64,000 nt of DNA from Pseudomonas fluorescens (GTDB lineage: Bacteria; Pseudomonadota; Gammaproteobacteria; Pseudomonadales; Pseudomonadaceae), in contig NZ_JSAK01000010.1 in NCBI RefSeq assembly GCF_000802965.1, positions 1 through 64,000 on the forward strand, in the 5' to 3' direction. Below the pieces are notes generated by a model that did not search any database, was not told the origin of the DNA, and worked only from the letters and a program-made list of their open reading frames with translations. Every line of letters begins with the position of its first letter. Position 1 is the first letter of the stretch. The position numbers and the translations under genes were made by a program. This document shows, piece after piece, positions 54,562-63,422 of this stretch.

Positions 54562-54720
54562 ACTGTGGGAGCGAGCCTGCTCGCGATAGCGGTGTGTCAG
54601 GCATATCCGTTTCGACTGGCACTCCGCTATCGCGGGCAAGCCCGCTCCCACAGTGATTTGTGTGATGCCAAAGATTACAGACAAACCACAAATCTTGTGG
54701 GAGCGGGCTTGCCCGCGATG
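54562..54720. repeat. Three REP elements
   Basis: CTGTGGGAGCGAGCCTGCTCGCGAT (54562) and the inverted ATCGCGGGCAAGCCCGCTCCC (54628) form a pair. A third copy, GTGGGAGCGGGCTTGCCCGCGAT, starts at 54696. This cluster lies at the junction of apbE and the polysaccharide operon, a likely site of rearrangement. Confidence 0.9.
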
Positions 54721-54743
54721 AGGCCCGACCAGGCGCTAGAGAC

Positions 54744-56183
54744 TCAACGCTCCGCCATCTTTAACGACTGGCTCCACCCTCCCCCCAGTGCCTTGTACAA
54801 CGTCACCTGATTAATCTCCCGTGCCAACTCCAGTTGCGCCCATTTCTGCTGCGCATCAAACAACGACCGCTGCGCATCCATGGTGGAGAAATAGCTGTCC
54901 AGCCCCGACTCGAATCGCAGGCGAGACTGGCGGTACGCTTCCTGATAATCCCCTACCAGTTTTTTCTGGAACTCGACTTGCGTGAGCATTTCCTGCCGGG
55001 CATTCAGGGCGTCGGCCGCTTCGCGAAAAGCATTCTGCACCGTGGCTTCATAGGCCGCTGCCTGCCCGTTGAAGCGGGCATGACTGGCATCCACCTGCGC
55101 CCGTCGCCTGCCGCCGTCGATCAAGGGTAACGAGCCCGCCAGCGCCAGCGACCAGAACTCCGCCGGACCCGTGAGCAACTCGGAGAATTCCCCGGTCAGG
55201 CTGCCCAGCGCCGACGTCAGGGAAATCGTCGGGAAGTACGCCGTGCGAGCCGCGCCGATATCCGCATTGGCGGCTCGCAACTGCGCCTCGGCGGACATGA
55301 TGTCGGGCCGCCGCTCAACCAGCGCCGAGGGCAAATCCGCCGGCACATCGAGCGTCGCCAACTGCTCACCCAGCGCGCCAGTCGGCAGCAAACCCACCGG
55401 CACCGGCTGCCCCACCAGTACCCGCAACGCATTCATGTTCTGCGCTACTTGCATGCGGTAGGTGTTGACCTGCACCGCCGCCGTGTTGGTTTGCGCATCC
55501 GCCTGGTGCACGTCGATTCGCGCACTGGAGCCGAGGTTATAACTCTTGCGCAACAACTGGCCGTAGCGATCCTGGGATTGGTAGGTGTTCTGTGCGAGGT
55601 CGAGCAAATGCTGGTTGGCCTTGAGGCTCAACCAAGTGCTGGCGACTTCGCCGATCAGCGCCAGCCGCGCCGTTTGATAGTCCGCCTCGGACGCTTCGAA
55701 CCGCGCCCCGGCGGCATTGCGCTGGCTGCGAATCCGACCAAACAGATCCAGTTCGTAGGACGTGAAGCCGGCCGTTGCCTGATAGGTGTTGGCGATGCTG
55801 CCAGCCGTATCGCCACCCCCGGGTGTGCGCACCAACGGCGGCAACTTGCTGCGACCGGCGTAAGTGTCGATGCCGATCGTAGGAAAAAGCCCGGAACGCG
55901 CACTGTCGTACCCTGCCCGCGCCTCTTCGACACTCGCCGCAAATTGACGCAGGCTACGGTTGTTTGCCAAGGCCATATCGATCAATTGGCGCAGTCGCTC
56001 ATCGACCACAAAACCGCGCCAATCCTTATCGAAGGCCTGCTTGCCGCTGCAACATTCACCGGCGGTATTGGCCGGCCATTGCTGATCAATCGGTGCGTCG
56101 GGTTTCTCGTAAGTCGGCTCCAGCGAACAACCGCCGAGCAAAAACAATGTCATGAAACATGAAGTGGGCAAGCAGCTGTTCAT
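54744..56183 (-). CDS. TolC/OprM-type outer-membrane channel protein
   Basis: The 479-residue lipoprotein (lipobox LLGGC) has the two repeat outer-membrane-efflux domains: LRQLIDMALANNRSLRQFAASVEEARAGYDSARSGLFPTI and YKALGGGW at the end, with NodT-type features. It overlaps nothing but begins about 10 bases after the synthase stop in the same direction. Channels of this type normally serve efflux pumps. Here it is the last gene of a polysaccharide-synthase operon and probably exports the polymer or a small glycan. Confidence 0.88.
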   Translation of the reverse strand: MNSCLPTSCFMTLFLLGGCSLEPTYEKPDAPIDQQWPANTAGECCSGKQAFDKDWRGFVVDERLRQLIDMALANNRSLRQFAASVEEARAGYDSARSGLFPTIGIDTYAGRSKLPPLVRTPGGGDTAGSIANTYQATAGFTSYELDLFGRIRSQRNAAGARFEASEADYQTARLALIGEVASTWLSLKANQHLLDLAQNTYQSQDRYGQLLRKSYNLGSSARIDVHQADAQTNTAAVQVNTYRMQVAQNMNALRVLVGQPVPVGLLPTGALGEQLATLDVPADLPSALVERRPDIMSAEAQLRAANADIGAARTAYFPTISLTSALGSLTGEFSELLTGPAEFWSLALAGSLPLIDGGRRRAQVDASHARFNGQAAAYEATVQNAFREAADALNARQEMLTQVEFQKKLVGDYQEAYRQSRLRFESGLDSYFSTMDAQRSLFDAQQKWAQLELAREINQVTLYKALGGGWSQSLKMAER

Positions 56184-56192
56184 GGCGCGCAC

Positions 56193-58343
56193 CTAAAAAC
56201 GTTGGCCGAGCAAAGCTCGCAAGGGAGAAAGAAGCACAGACCACAGACCCGACCGGCCGACACTCATGTGCGGCAGCGCCTGTTTACGCGAACGAGCGCT
56301 GACCGGCCGCCACCGGGTTGGCGAGACGTAGGTCGGCGTCTTGAACGGTTTGGCGGAACGCGGCGCCAGACGTTTCTCGCCGATTAACGAGCGCTGCAGC
56401 AAGGTGCCGAACGCCTGACCCGGTTCCGCCTTGCTGACGACGTTGATCGTGGCGTCGCTGAACAGCCGCGCAATCAACTGCCGCCGCAGCCCTTCATCGA
56501 GGTCGGCAAACCTCAAGCCCAATTGGTCCTCGCCGTGATTGCGCATGACTTCAACGTCGAGCCAACCCAGTTTGTCGATCCACATCTGCCCGCACAGCCC
56601 CGGCTTGATCGAGGAGGCGAAGGCGCAGTTCAGCGACGCGCCGCTGAGGGAAATATCCACCAGACGCCCCGGCAGGACTTTGCCGCCGAAACGGAATCCA
56701 GTGGGTTTGTCGAACGGGAAACGCTCTTCACCGTGCAACCGTGGGCGATCGACGCAGGCCACCAGGGTTGCCAGGTTGTACACCAGCGCAACCACCGTCC
56801 AGCACAGGTTGAACAGCATGTTGCCGTCGAACGAAGCCGCCGTGCTGATCGCGATGTAAGCGCCAAACTGCGACAGCAGCGTCAAGGCCAGGAAAAACCC
56901 GAACAGCTTCCAGTGGACCATCGTTTTCGTTCGGTCGAGGCCCTTGGCGGTGACTTTGAACGGTCGCCCGAACGGGCGAATCATGGCGCTGGCGATGGTC
57001 GCCGTAACCGCCAACGAGGCAACAATCTGCGTGACCTCGGTAAAAATCGGCAAGGTTCGCCGGTCCGTCACCCACGTCCCGTAGCCCCAAAAGGCAATCA
57101 ACGCCGGCATGCCGAACGCCAGGAAATCCACCGGGTTGGCGTAGAAACCCGCGATGCCGAAGTACCAGTACAGCACTGGCGACACCAGCATCATCAAAAT
57201 GAACGGCTTGGAAAACCAATGCATCAGGCCGTGGACATAGTGCAGCCGGTCATTAAGCGTGTAGCCGCTGCCGCGCAACGGCCCATCCTTGAGCAGCGCT
57301 ACCTGGATCGTGCCCAGGCACCAGCGCCCGCGCTGATTGATGTATTCGGTCAAACCTTCGGCGGACAAACCGATGGACAGACGCTCGTTCAACCAGCGCG
57401 TGACGTAGCCTTTTTGCAGCAAACGGTAGGTCGTGTAGATGTCTTCGCAGACCGAGCCTGTAGGAAAACCGCCGACTTCGGTAATCAAATCGCGCCGCAC
57501 CACGAAGGAAGTGCCGACACAAAACGCCGCGTCCCAACCGTCCTTGGCCGGTTGAAACACGTCGAAGAACACCCGCTGTTCATCCACCCAACAAGCCGAC
57601 GTCCCGAGGTTGTGCTGAATCGGATCGGGGTTGTAGTAGAACTGCGGCGTTTGCACCAGGCCAACCCTGGGGTCGTCAAACAGTCCCAAGGTGCGCAAGA
57701 GGATCGGCTGCTGCGGCGCAAAGTCGGCGTCGAGCACCAGGATGTACGGCGCATTGCTCAGGGCTGCCGACTGCTGCAAACCGTTGTTGAGGTTGCCGGC
57801 CTTGGCGTGGGAATTGTCCGGACGTCGCGCGTACTGCACGCCGACCTTGGCACAGTAGTCACGCAACCAGTCGCGCCGGGTATCGTCGAGCACCCAAATA
57901 GTGAAGTTCGGGTAGTCGATGGCCTGCGCGGCGATTATGGTTTTTTCGAGGATTTCGAGGCCTTCGTTGTAGGTGGCGATGAAAATATCCACCGCCGGCA
58001 CCGCATTGCCTTGCGCTCGCAGACGTCGCTCGCCGGCATCGGCCTCTTTGCGGTGATCCGTGCGACAGAGCATCACCACGATGGAAAAGAGTGTGTAACC
58101 AATCGCTAACATCTCGAAGAACAAGAAGGCATAGGCCCAAACCGTGGCAAATCCGGAATGCCCGTCGGGCAAGGTGTCGCGAATCCGCCAGGCCGCATAG
58201 TTGACCAGCAACAACGCAGTGACGGCACCGAACCCGGCCCGCGCGGCCCATTGATCACGGTGGGTCAGGCAGGTGAACAGAATCACCGCCGCCAGCGTCC
58301 AGAAATTGATTTGCAGCAGTTGCAGCGAGTCCAGTGCCAGCAT
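56193..58343 (-). CDS. Cellulose-synthase-like glycosyltransferase with PilZ domain
   Basis: The 716-residue family 2 processive glycosyltransferase has N-terminal helices, the UDP-sugar-binding IFIATYNEGLEILEKTI, DADFAP, the catalytic CEDIYTTYRLL (acid), and QRGRWCLGT (Q-x-x-R-W) motif. More helices precede a C-terminal PilZ domain (LPGRLVDISLSGASLNCAF), so activity probably needs c-di-GMP. ATG 58343 follows the upstream stop directly. The nearest functional parallels are BcsA and the mixed-linkage glucan synthase BgsA. Polymer identity is not known. Confidence 0.88.
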   Translation of the reverse strand: MLALDSLQLLQINFWTLAAVILFTCLTHRDQWAARAGFGAVTALLLVNYAAWRIRDTLPDGHSGFATVWAYAFLFFEMLAIGYTLFSIVVMLCRTDHRKEADAGERRLRAQGNAVPAVDIFIATYNEGLEILEKTIIAAQAIDYPNFTIWVLDDTRRDWLRDYCAKVGVQYARRPDNSHAKAGNLNNGLQQSAALSNAPYILVLDADFAPQQPILLRTLGLFDDPRVGLVQTPQFYYNPDPIQHNLGTSACWVDEQRVFFDVFQPAKDGWDAAFCVGTSFVVRRDLITEVGGFPTGSVCEDIYTTYRLLQKGYVTRWLNERLSIGLSAEGLTEYINQRGRWCLGTIQVALLKDGPLRGSGYTLNDRLHYVHGLMHWFSKPFILMMLVSPVLYWYFGIAGFYANPVDFLAFGMPALIAFWGYGTWVTDRRTLPIFTEVTQIVASLAVTATIASAMIRPFGRPFKVTAKGLDRTKTMVHWKLFGFFLALTLLSQFGAYIAISTAASFDGNMLFNLCWTVVALVYNLATLVACVDRPRLHGEERFPFDKPTGFRFGGKVLPGRLVDISLSGASLNCAFASSIKPGLCGQMWIDKLGWLDVEVMRNHGEDQLGLRFADLDEGLRRQLIARLFSDATINVVSKAEPGQAFGTLLQRSLIGEKRLAPRSAKPFKTPTYVSPTRWRPVSARSRKQALPHMSVGRSGLWSVLLSPLRALLGQRF

Positions 58344-58344
58344 G

Positions 58345-59589
58345 TCAGTCAGCCTCTTGCGAACCGGTAAAGGGATTGACGCCGGTGGCTGCAATCGCTG
58401 CCCACGCTGTGGCGCCCAAGTGAGGCAAGTGGTAATAGAAAAAATCGTTGGTGACCGAGTCCGGGCCTATGGCCAGCCCGGTACTAATGCGCGGGGCCGG
58501 CGTTGCGAATAGCCAGCCGTTACCGGCCTGCTGGGCCAGCAGCACGCTCCACAACGGCTGGGCTTTGTCACTCAGGCCACTCAAGCGCGCCACCGCAGCG
58601 GCTTGTGCAGTGCCCTCGGTCCACAAGCCATCGGGGTCGCGGTTGAAACCGTAACCTTCGCCGGCGCGGTGAGCGTGATCGATGAAGGCGAAGACCCGCC
58701 GCCAATCCTTGGGTGGATCATGCAAGGCGATCAGGGGCCAGATCTGCGCGTCGAGCCCCGAGCGCACGCGATCCGAAGTCTGGCCATCCTCGCCAGTGCC
58801 GATCAGGAAGCGCCCTTCCCCTTCGTCCCATTGGCTCGAAACAAACTGCCGGGCAATCCGGGCCTGTTTAGCCGAATCCTGATTCGGCGCCACTGCATCG
58901 AGGGCCGACCAGGCAGCGGCGAGGTCAACATTGTGCTCGGTGGATTTCCAGTTCTGCTGGATCTGCTTGGAAAAGTACCCGTAGTAGCCACCGCTGAAAC
59001 CGGCGGGCGATTGGCCGTCGTAGGTTTTTTGCTGCGACCAGTGCAGGACTTTTCGCGCGGCCTCCAGGTAAGACGCCTCACCGCTCTGGCGATACGCCTC
59101 CAGCAACGCCAACGCCGCCCACGCCTGATTGCCGGTGGCGCTGCTGACTTGATAAGCGTCCTGATTCCAGGCGTTGCGCTCGACACTCCAGTAACCCGGC
59201 AACTTCATCGACGGCGCGCCCACGGCCCCGGCGGCATAGGCATTGCGCAGGCGTCCGTCCTGATACTCAGGATCGTGCAGCGTGGCGAACGCCAATGCAT
59301 CGGCAATCCGCCGCGCCGACTCAGGCTTGCCGCAGGCAAACAAGGCAATGCTCGCCAGTGCGTTGTCGTAGGTGAACGCCACGCCGCGCAAGGCCAGGAT
59401 CGGCGCCGGATGACCATCCTGCGGCGGGTAACTGGCCACCAGCACCGGCCCCGCCGGCAAAGAGGTCACTGCTTGATCCAGCGCGGCACAGGTCACCGCC
59501 GCCAGTTGCGGCCGTGCTTGCGCCGCCATGGCGGGCGCTCCATTGGTGATCAGCATCACGCCCAATACTCCGCGCAAAAACATGTTCAT
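58345..59589 (-). CDS. Exported alpha/alpha-barrel protein, glycosidase-like
   Basis: The 414-residue protein has a signal peptide (MNMFLRGVLGVMLITNGAPAMAAQA) and an alpha-helical toroid layout of repeated helix pairs (FTYDNALASIALFACGKPESARRIADAL; GNQAWAALALLEAYRQSGEASYLEAARKVLHW; WTEGTAQAAAVARLSG). This resembles six-hairpin glycosidase folds such as GH8/BcsZ, which trim polymers in synthase operons. No catalytic acid is certain. Start and stop overlap with neighbours (ATGA at 59586) indicates coupling. Confidence 0.7.
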   Translation of the reverse strand: MNMFLRGVLGVMLITNGAPAMAAQARPQLAAVTCAALDQAVTSLPAGPVLVASYPPQDGHPAPILALRGVAFTYDNALASIALFACGKPESARRIADALAFATLHDPEYQDGRLRNAYAAGAVGAPSMKLPGYWSVERNAWNQDAYQVSSATGNQAWAALALLEAYRQSGEASYLEAARKVLHWSQQKTYDGQSPAGFSGGYYGYFSKQIQQNWKSTEHNVDLAAAWSALDAVAPNQDSAKQARIARQFVSSQWDEGEGRFLIGTGEDGQTSDRVRSGLDAQIWPLIALHDPPKDWRRVFAFIDHAHRAGEGYGFNRDPDGLWTEGTAQAAAVARLSGLSDKAQPLWSVLLAQQAGNGWLFATPAPRISTGLAIGPDSVTNDFFYYHLPHLGATAWAAIAATGVNPFTGSQEAD

Positions 59590-60791
59590 GGGCGCGATAC
59601 CTCGGCGCTGGCCCACAACCCGGGATTGCAGGTCATGGCTCGCTGGCTATCTGTCAGGTCCGCGGCAAACGTGCCGACCACGTACACCGAGTTCTGCTCG
59701 GCATAGGGGAACGGCACACTGTAGGTGTTGGCGCGAATGTCCGACGTGCTGGACAGCAACTGCACCACACTGGCTTTGAGCGGTTGATCCAGGCCTCGAA
59801 TCTTCACCGTGAGCACGCTGTCGCGATCGATCTTGCTGGCCATGCGCTCAGGGAACACCGCAATCACATAGCTCTGCCCGCAATCGGTGGCGCGCAGCAA
59901 CGTCGAGCCGGCTTGCACCAGCGTGCCCTGAGGCGCCAGCAACTCCTGGACGGTGCCGGGGGAATAAGCCACGACGTCGTAGCCGGCCATCAACTTGACC
60001 CGGTTTTGTTCGGTTTCGATCAGTTGATTGAGGTTGTCGAGTTCCTGTTGATAGGTCGCCCGGTTGCGCGCCTGATTTTCAAGGCTGAGTTTGAGCGTGG
60101 TCATTTGCGCACTGAGATCGAACATGCGCAGTTGATCGGGATCGAGGTAGACCTGTTTGTTCGCCGCACTGACGTCACCATCAGTGATCCGCAACTGCGA
60201 ACGCACCGATTCGGCGGCACCTTGCAACGAAGCCAACTGAGCTTTCGACGAAGCGACCACCGCGCCACTCACCGCCCCCTGGACGAACAACTCCAGATTA
60301 CGTTCGACGGTTTCCTGGGCATCGATCAATCGCGCGCTGGCGGCACTGTTCTCGGCTTTGAGGGCTTTTTGGGTGAAGAGCTGGCGGGTGTGAAATGCGG
60401 CCTGGTATTGCTGACTGGTTTTCTCCAGCTCCTGGTAATAACGCTGATCGTGCTCGGCCTGACTGGCTGAAGACGACAGCTGCTGCTCCAGAGTCAGGCG
60501 CCGGGTTTGCAGGGTGAGTAACGTTTCCTGGTTCGCCCGGGGGTTTTCCACCACGGCGATTTTCTGGCCCTGACTGAACGTCACACCCGGCTTGACCGCC
60601 AGGGAACTCACCACGCCATCGATCGGAGTGGTCAACAGAATCACCGGCGCATTCAGAATCGCCCGGGTAGCAGAAGCCGACACCAGTGGCATGAGCAAGG
60701 TCGACAATAACAGCCAGATGATGAAACCAAGGACACCCAAACCCACCAGGCGGGGCAACAGCGACAATAACTTCGAGCGTTCTTCTGCCAT
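59586..60791 (-). CDS. HlyD/Alg44-like membrane-fusion protein
   Basis: The 401-residue protein has one N-terminal transmembrane helix (LLSLLPRLVGLGVLGFIIWLLLSTLLMPLV), a biotinyl-lipoyl-like domain (APVILLTTPIDGVVSSLAVKPG) split around a long coiled-coil hairpin (about residues 110-280), and a beta-barrel (SYVIAVFPERMASKIDRDS; VLTVKIRGLDQPL). It would bridge the inner-membrane synthase and the TolC-type channel. It is the first gene of the operon; Alg44 and BgsB play comparable roles. Confidence 0.85.
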   Translation of the reverse strand: MAEERSKLLSLLPRLVGLGVLGFIIWLLLSTLLMPLVSASATRAILNAPVILLTTPIDGVVSSLAVKPGVTFSQGQKIAVVENPRANQETLLTLQTRRLTLEQQLSSSASQAEHDQRYYQELEKTSQQYQAAFHTRQLFTQKALKAENSAASARLIDAQETVERNLELFVQGAVSGAVVASSKAQLASLQGAAESVRSQLRITDGDVSAANKQVYLDPDQLRMFDLSAQMTTLKLSLENQARNRATYQQELDNLNQLIETEQNRVKLMAGYDVVAYSPGTVQELLAPQGTLVQAGSTLLRATDCGQSYVIAVFPERMASKIDRDSVLTVKIRGLDQPLKASVVQLLSSTSDIRANTYSVPFPYAEQNSVYVVGTFAADLTDSQRAMTCNPGLWASAEVSRP

Positions 60792-61304
60792 GTTTGACTC
60801 TCCCTAAAGACCAACCGCATATCAGCCAGGCAATAAGGAGCCGTGACTGCGAAAACACTTTTGGCAGGGTGAGCAAAACGCAATTGATCTTTGCACGGCA
60901 ATTAAGCCGACGCTGATTATGTGATTTTTATTGTGATGTGAGCGGGAATGGGATTCCCGTCTTTTTGGAGAGTTGCTGTGTAGCACTACTTTTGTGTTGC
61001 CCGAGGCAGAGCGGGCGGTGTCATGGGCGACACTAGATTCAGTGCTTTGGGGTGTCAAGCATTCGAATGAAACAATTAAATGGCGTCAAATATGTAGCGG
61101 CTTGATGATTGGATCCACGTCATGTGTTCAAGCCGAATTGCTCTGCAACCTGTTATTTTTTCTGGAGGTTTATATTTTTAATTGAGAATTGAACTTTGTA
61201 TCGAATTTTAGATAATTCTTAAATTACGACTAGAAAGATTAAATTGATATAAGTCACCCACAGTCGGGCTGGGGGGACGGGCTTCACTCATGCTTTGGCA
61301 TCTT
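60792..61304. other. 513-base AT-richer gap
   Basis: No convincing gene is present. It must carry the promoter of the polysaccharide operon. The stretch at about 61180-61260 is very AT-rich (GAATTTTAGATAATTCTTAAATTACG), unlike the flanking core genes, which suggests that the accessory effector locus to the right was acquired. Two short ORFs here (60822-61058 minus, 60973-61185 plus) lack a ribosome site and a recognisable domain. Confidence 0.5.
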
Positions 61305-61757
61305 TCAAGGGCTCGCGCTATCCGTGCTGCATTGTTTCAAGCGATCCGAATCAGTAACGATGCCTTCGCTGAGATCAATATCGCCATTTGAATCAAGATA
61401 GATGTGCGTAGTGGACCATTTCGGGGATATATTGACGCAGTGCCGGAGATCCTTATCATTCCACCAAGAGATCTCCATGAAAAACTTCTCATCTGGAAAC
61501 AAGAACCCATAATCCCGTGTACTGCTGCCTGGGGGAAGGCGCCCTTTGTAAATCCGGTGCTGTACATTCCAGATGAACCGCAGTTCATCCACGCCGTTCT
61601 TGGAGTAATGGACCGTTGCAGCAGGCAGCACAATAATTCGCCAGAGGACAATCATCAAAAACAGCAGCAGGGGAATTAATAGCGGTAGCAGCAGAATCCA
61701 TAGCCACCGAATGTAACGTAAACTGGATTTACTTGCTGAGGTGGACACGGACTCCAC
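61305..61757 (-). CDS. Putative immunity protein, paralogue A
   Basis: The 150-residue protein begins at GTG 61757 after GGGGGG, the same context as its paralogue at 62262. A basic N-terminus and a transmembrane helix (YIRWLWILLLPLLIPLLLFLMIVLW) are followed by a periplasmic domain with YKGRLPPGSST, FMEISWWNDKDLRHCVNISPKW and DIDLSEGIV. It is about 60% similar to paralogue B by eye. Tandem duplication immediately downstream of a toxin domain is typical of immunity genes. Confidence 0.7.
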   Translation of the reverse strand: MESVSTSASKSSLRYIRWLWILLLPLLIPLLLFLMIVLWRIIVLPAATVHYSKNGVDELRFIWNVQHRIYKGRLPPGSSTRDYGFLFPDEKFFMEISWWNDKDLRHCVNISPKWSTTHIYLDSNGDIDLSEGIVTDSDRLKQCSTDSASP

Positions 61758-61836
61758 CCCCCAATTTTATCGAGCAATTCCCAACACTTCATTCATGATG
61801 ATCAACGCTATTGTCAGAAGCCAATTTTGGCGCCTA

Positions 61837-62262
61837 TCAGGGGCGCGCGGTATCCGTGATACATTGTTTCAAGCGATTCAAATCAGTGCCGCTGGTTTCG
61901 CTGAGATCAATATCGCCATTGGCATCAAGATAGATATCCGTATTAGGCCACTTCGGAGTTATGTTTACGCAATGGGCGCGAACATTTTTACTCCACCAGG
62001 AGATTTCCATAAAAAATTTATCATCCGGAAATAGATGGCCGTTATCGACTGTGCCTCCGCCGGGCTGCATTCCTCCTTTGTATACCCGATCCTGGACATT
62101 CCAAATATATCTGAGCTCCTCCTTTCCACTCTCAGGATAGTGGATAGTTACCGTAGGTAATGCAATATCCCAATGACTGATGGCCAGATACACAACTGGA
62201 ATCCACAACCACTTTTTGAGAGATCTACCTCTTTTACGTACAGGAGTGAACACGTACTCCAT
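61837..62262 (-). CDS. Putative immunity protein, paralogue B
   Basis: The 141-residue protein has a basic N-terminus and a transmembrane helix (LKKWLWIPVVYLAISHWDIAL). Its periplasmic domain parallels paralogue A: RYIWNVQDRVYKGGMQPGGGT, FMEISWWSKNVRAHCVNITPKW, DIDLSETSGT. ATG 62262 after GGGGGG is used. It overlaps the 3' end of the toxin-domain frame by 29 bases. A membrane-anchored immunity protein facing the periplasm would suit a toxin delivered there. Confidence 0.7.
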   Translation of the reverse strand: MEYVFTPVRKRGRSLKKWLWIPVVYLAISHWDIALPTVTIHYPESGKEELRYIWNVQDRVYKGGMQPGGGTVDNGHLFPDDKFFMEISWWSKNVRAHCVNITPKWPNTDIYLDANGDIDLSETSGTDLNRLKQCITDTARP

Positions 62263-62689
62263 CCCCCCAGTTTTCAGGTGCAACTGCCAGCACTTCGCTC
62301 ATAATGATCTGAGCTGTTACCCCGCCGCTAGCGTATCGACTGGCGAGTTTCACACCGATACTTATTGCCACCCTATCAGCTATATCGTCAAATGCCCGCA
62401 TCCCATCAAATAGATTCGCAGTTAAATGCGGACCTGGGTACTTCTTACTGTCTTCAATCCACCGTTTTGTGTCCGAGCCAATTTGTTCAACTCCAGCACC
62501 ATCCAACAATACGCTTTCTGAAAGCCCACCTGCTATACCGACGTATCCATAATGGATGTTCGACCAAATATCGTAGTAATACTCGTATAGGCCCTGCTTG
62601 TGCCTGACGTCATCGTCGTACATCGCCCTCAGCTTCGGCTTGTGATCCCACTCCATATTTTGACCCACTTGCTTAGTCCAGATCGCCAT
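62234..62689 (-). pseudogene. Ntox44-like toxin domain, separated from its PAAR domain by a frameshift
   Basis: The 151-residue frame contains the polymorphic toxin type 44 pattern (LYEYYYDIWSNIHYGYVGIAGG, with YD-x-x-N-x-HYGYVG). It overlaps the PAAR ORF by 17 bases in another frame. Reading back past ATG 62689 in the same frame gives continuous plausible sequence (IFNGIEWTQKLQA), which suggests one protein broken by an indel. No ribosome site supports separate translation. A programmed frameshift or assembly error is possible. Ntox44 family recognised by recall. Confidence 0.65.
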
Positions 62690-63329
62690 CGCCTGAAGCT
62701 TTTGTGTCCATTCTATGCCATTGAAAATTCGGTGGTCCGGCCAGCCTGGCGTGCCAGGGTAACGACCGAAACTTCCTGGCTTCTGCGCTGCTGTCGTAGC
62801 TCAACAGCTCTTTCATTTTCAACACGGCCGGATGCTTGATGTTCCGATTCATCTCACCAGCGATGTAGCTGGCCAGCGCTTCCATTTGGTCTGGATGGTT
62901 ACAGACTTTACTTGCACCAAGGTCGCCGAGTGGGGAAGCGACTTTATCTGCCAGCTTCGGATCCACCACCTGGGGCCTGGTTGTAAAGCTGTTAGCAACC
63001 GGGGTCGCGGGTGAGCTTGCGACCCCGGTGGCCGGCTGCGCAGAGGCTTCATTGCTTTCATAGGTGGCCGTGAGCACCGCGGGGATCAGTCGGGCTCTAC
63101 AGGGGCAATTGCTGTAACTGTCCAGCGTACCAGCCATGGCCTTTCCATGACTGATCATATGCGAAACGCCACCGACAATCCGATAGGTCTTCCCGTCTTT
63201 TCCACAGGTGACGCGATCACCATCGCGGGTGTGGGCAATGCCATACATCATGATCCGGGTGTCACCATCGAGAACCTTGCCACCACAGGTAGTTCGGTCA
63301 TTCAAACCGATGAAATGTCCTTCTCTCAT
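62673..63329 (-). CDS. PAAR-domain protein, type VI secretion effector N-terminus
   Basis: The 218-residue protein begins with a PAAR domain (residues about 1-90: IGLNDRTTCGGKVLDGD; YRIVGGVSHMISHGKAMAGTLDSYSNCPC). A Pro/Ala linker and a helical part (PDQMEALASYIAGEMNRNIKHPAVLKMKELLSYDSSAEARKF) follow. The PAAR tip caps the VgrG spike of the type VI system. The end of this frame (GPPNFQWHRMDTKASGDGDLD) is probably out of register after a frameshift. Downstream lie the toxin domain and two immunity-like genes. Confidence 0.78.
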   Translation of the reverse strand: MREGHFIGLNDRTTCGGKVLDGDTRIMMYGIAHTRDGDRVTCGKDGKTYRIVGGVSHMISHGKAMAGTLDSYSNCPCRARLIPAVLTATYESNEASAQPATGVASSPATPVANSFTTRPQVVDPKLADKVASPLGDLGASKVCNHPDQMEALASYIAGEMNRNIKHPAVLKMKELLSYDSSAEARKFRSLPWHARLAGPPNFQWHRMDTKASGDGDLD

Positions 63330-63422
63330 TGAATTTCTTCTCCATGAAGTCCGGCCGAAGGTTTACGACCTTGGGTTGTGACCGTCAGCTGCCTGATCAT
63401 TCAAGTAGGCAACTGCGTGGCT

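Noticed and set aside
60973..61185. 70-residue plus-strand frame in the AT-rich gap
   Set aside because: No ribosome site, no domain, and it ends in low-complexity hydrophobic sequence.
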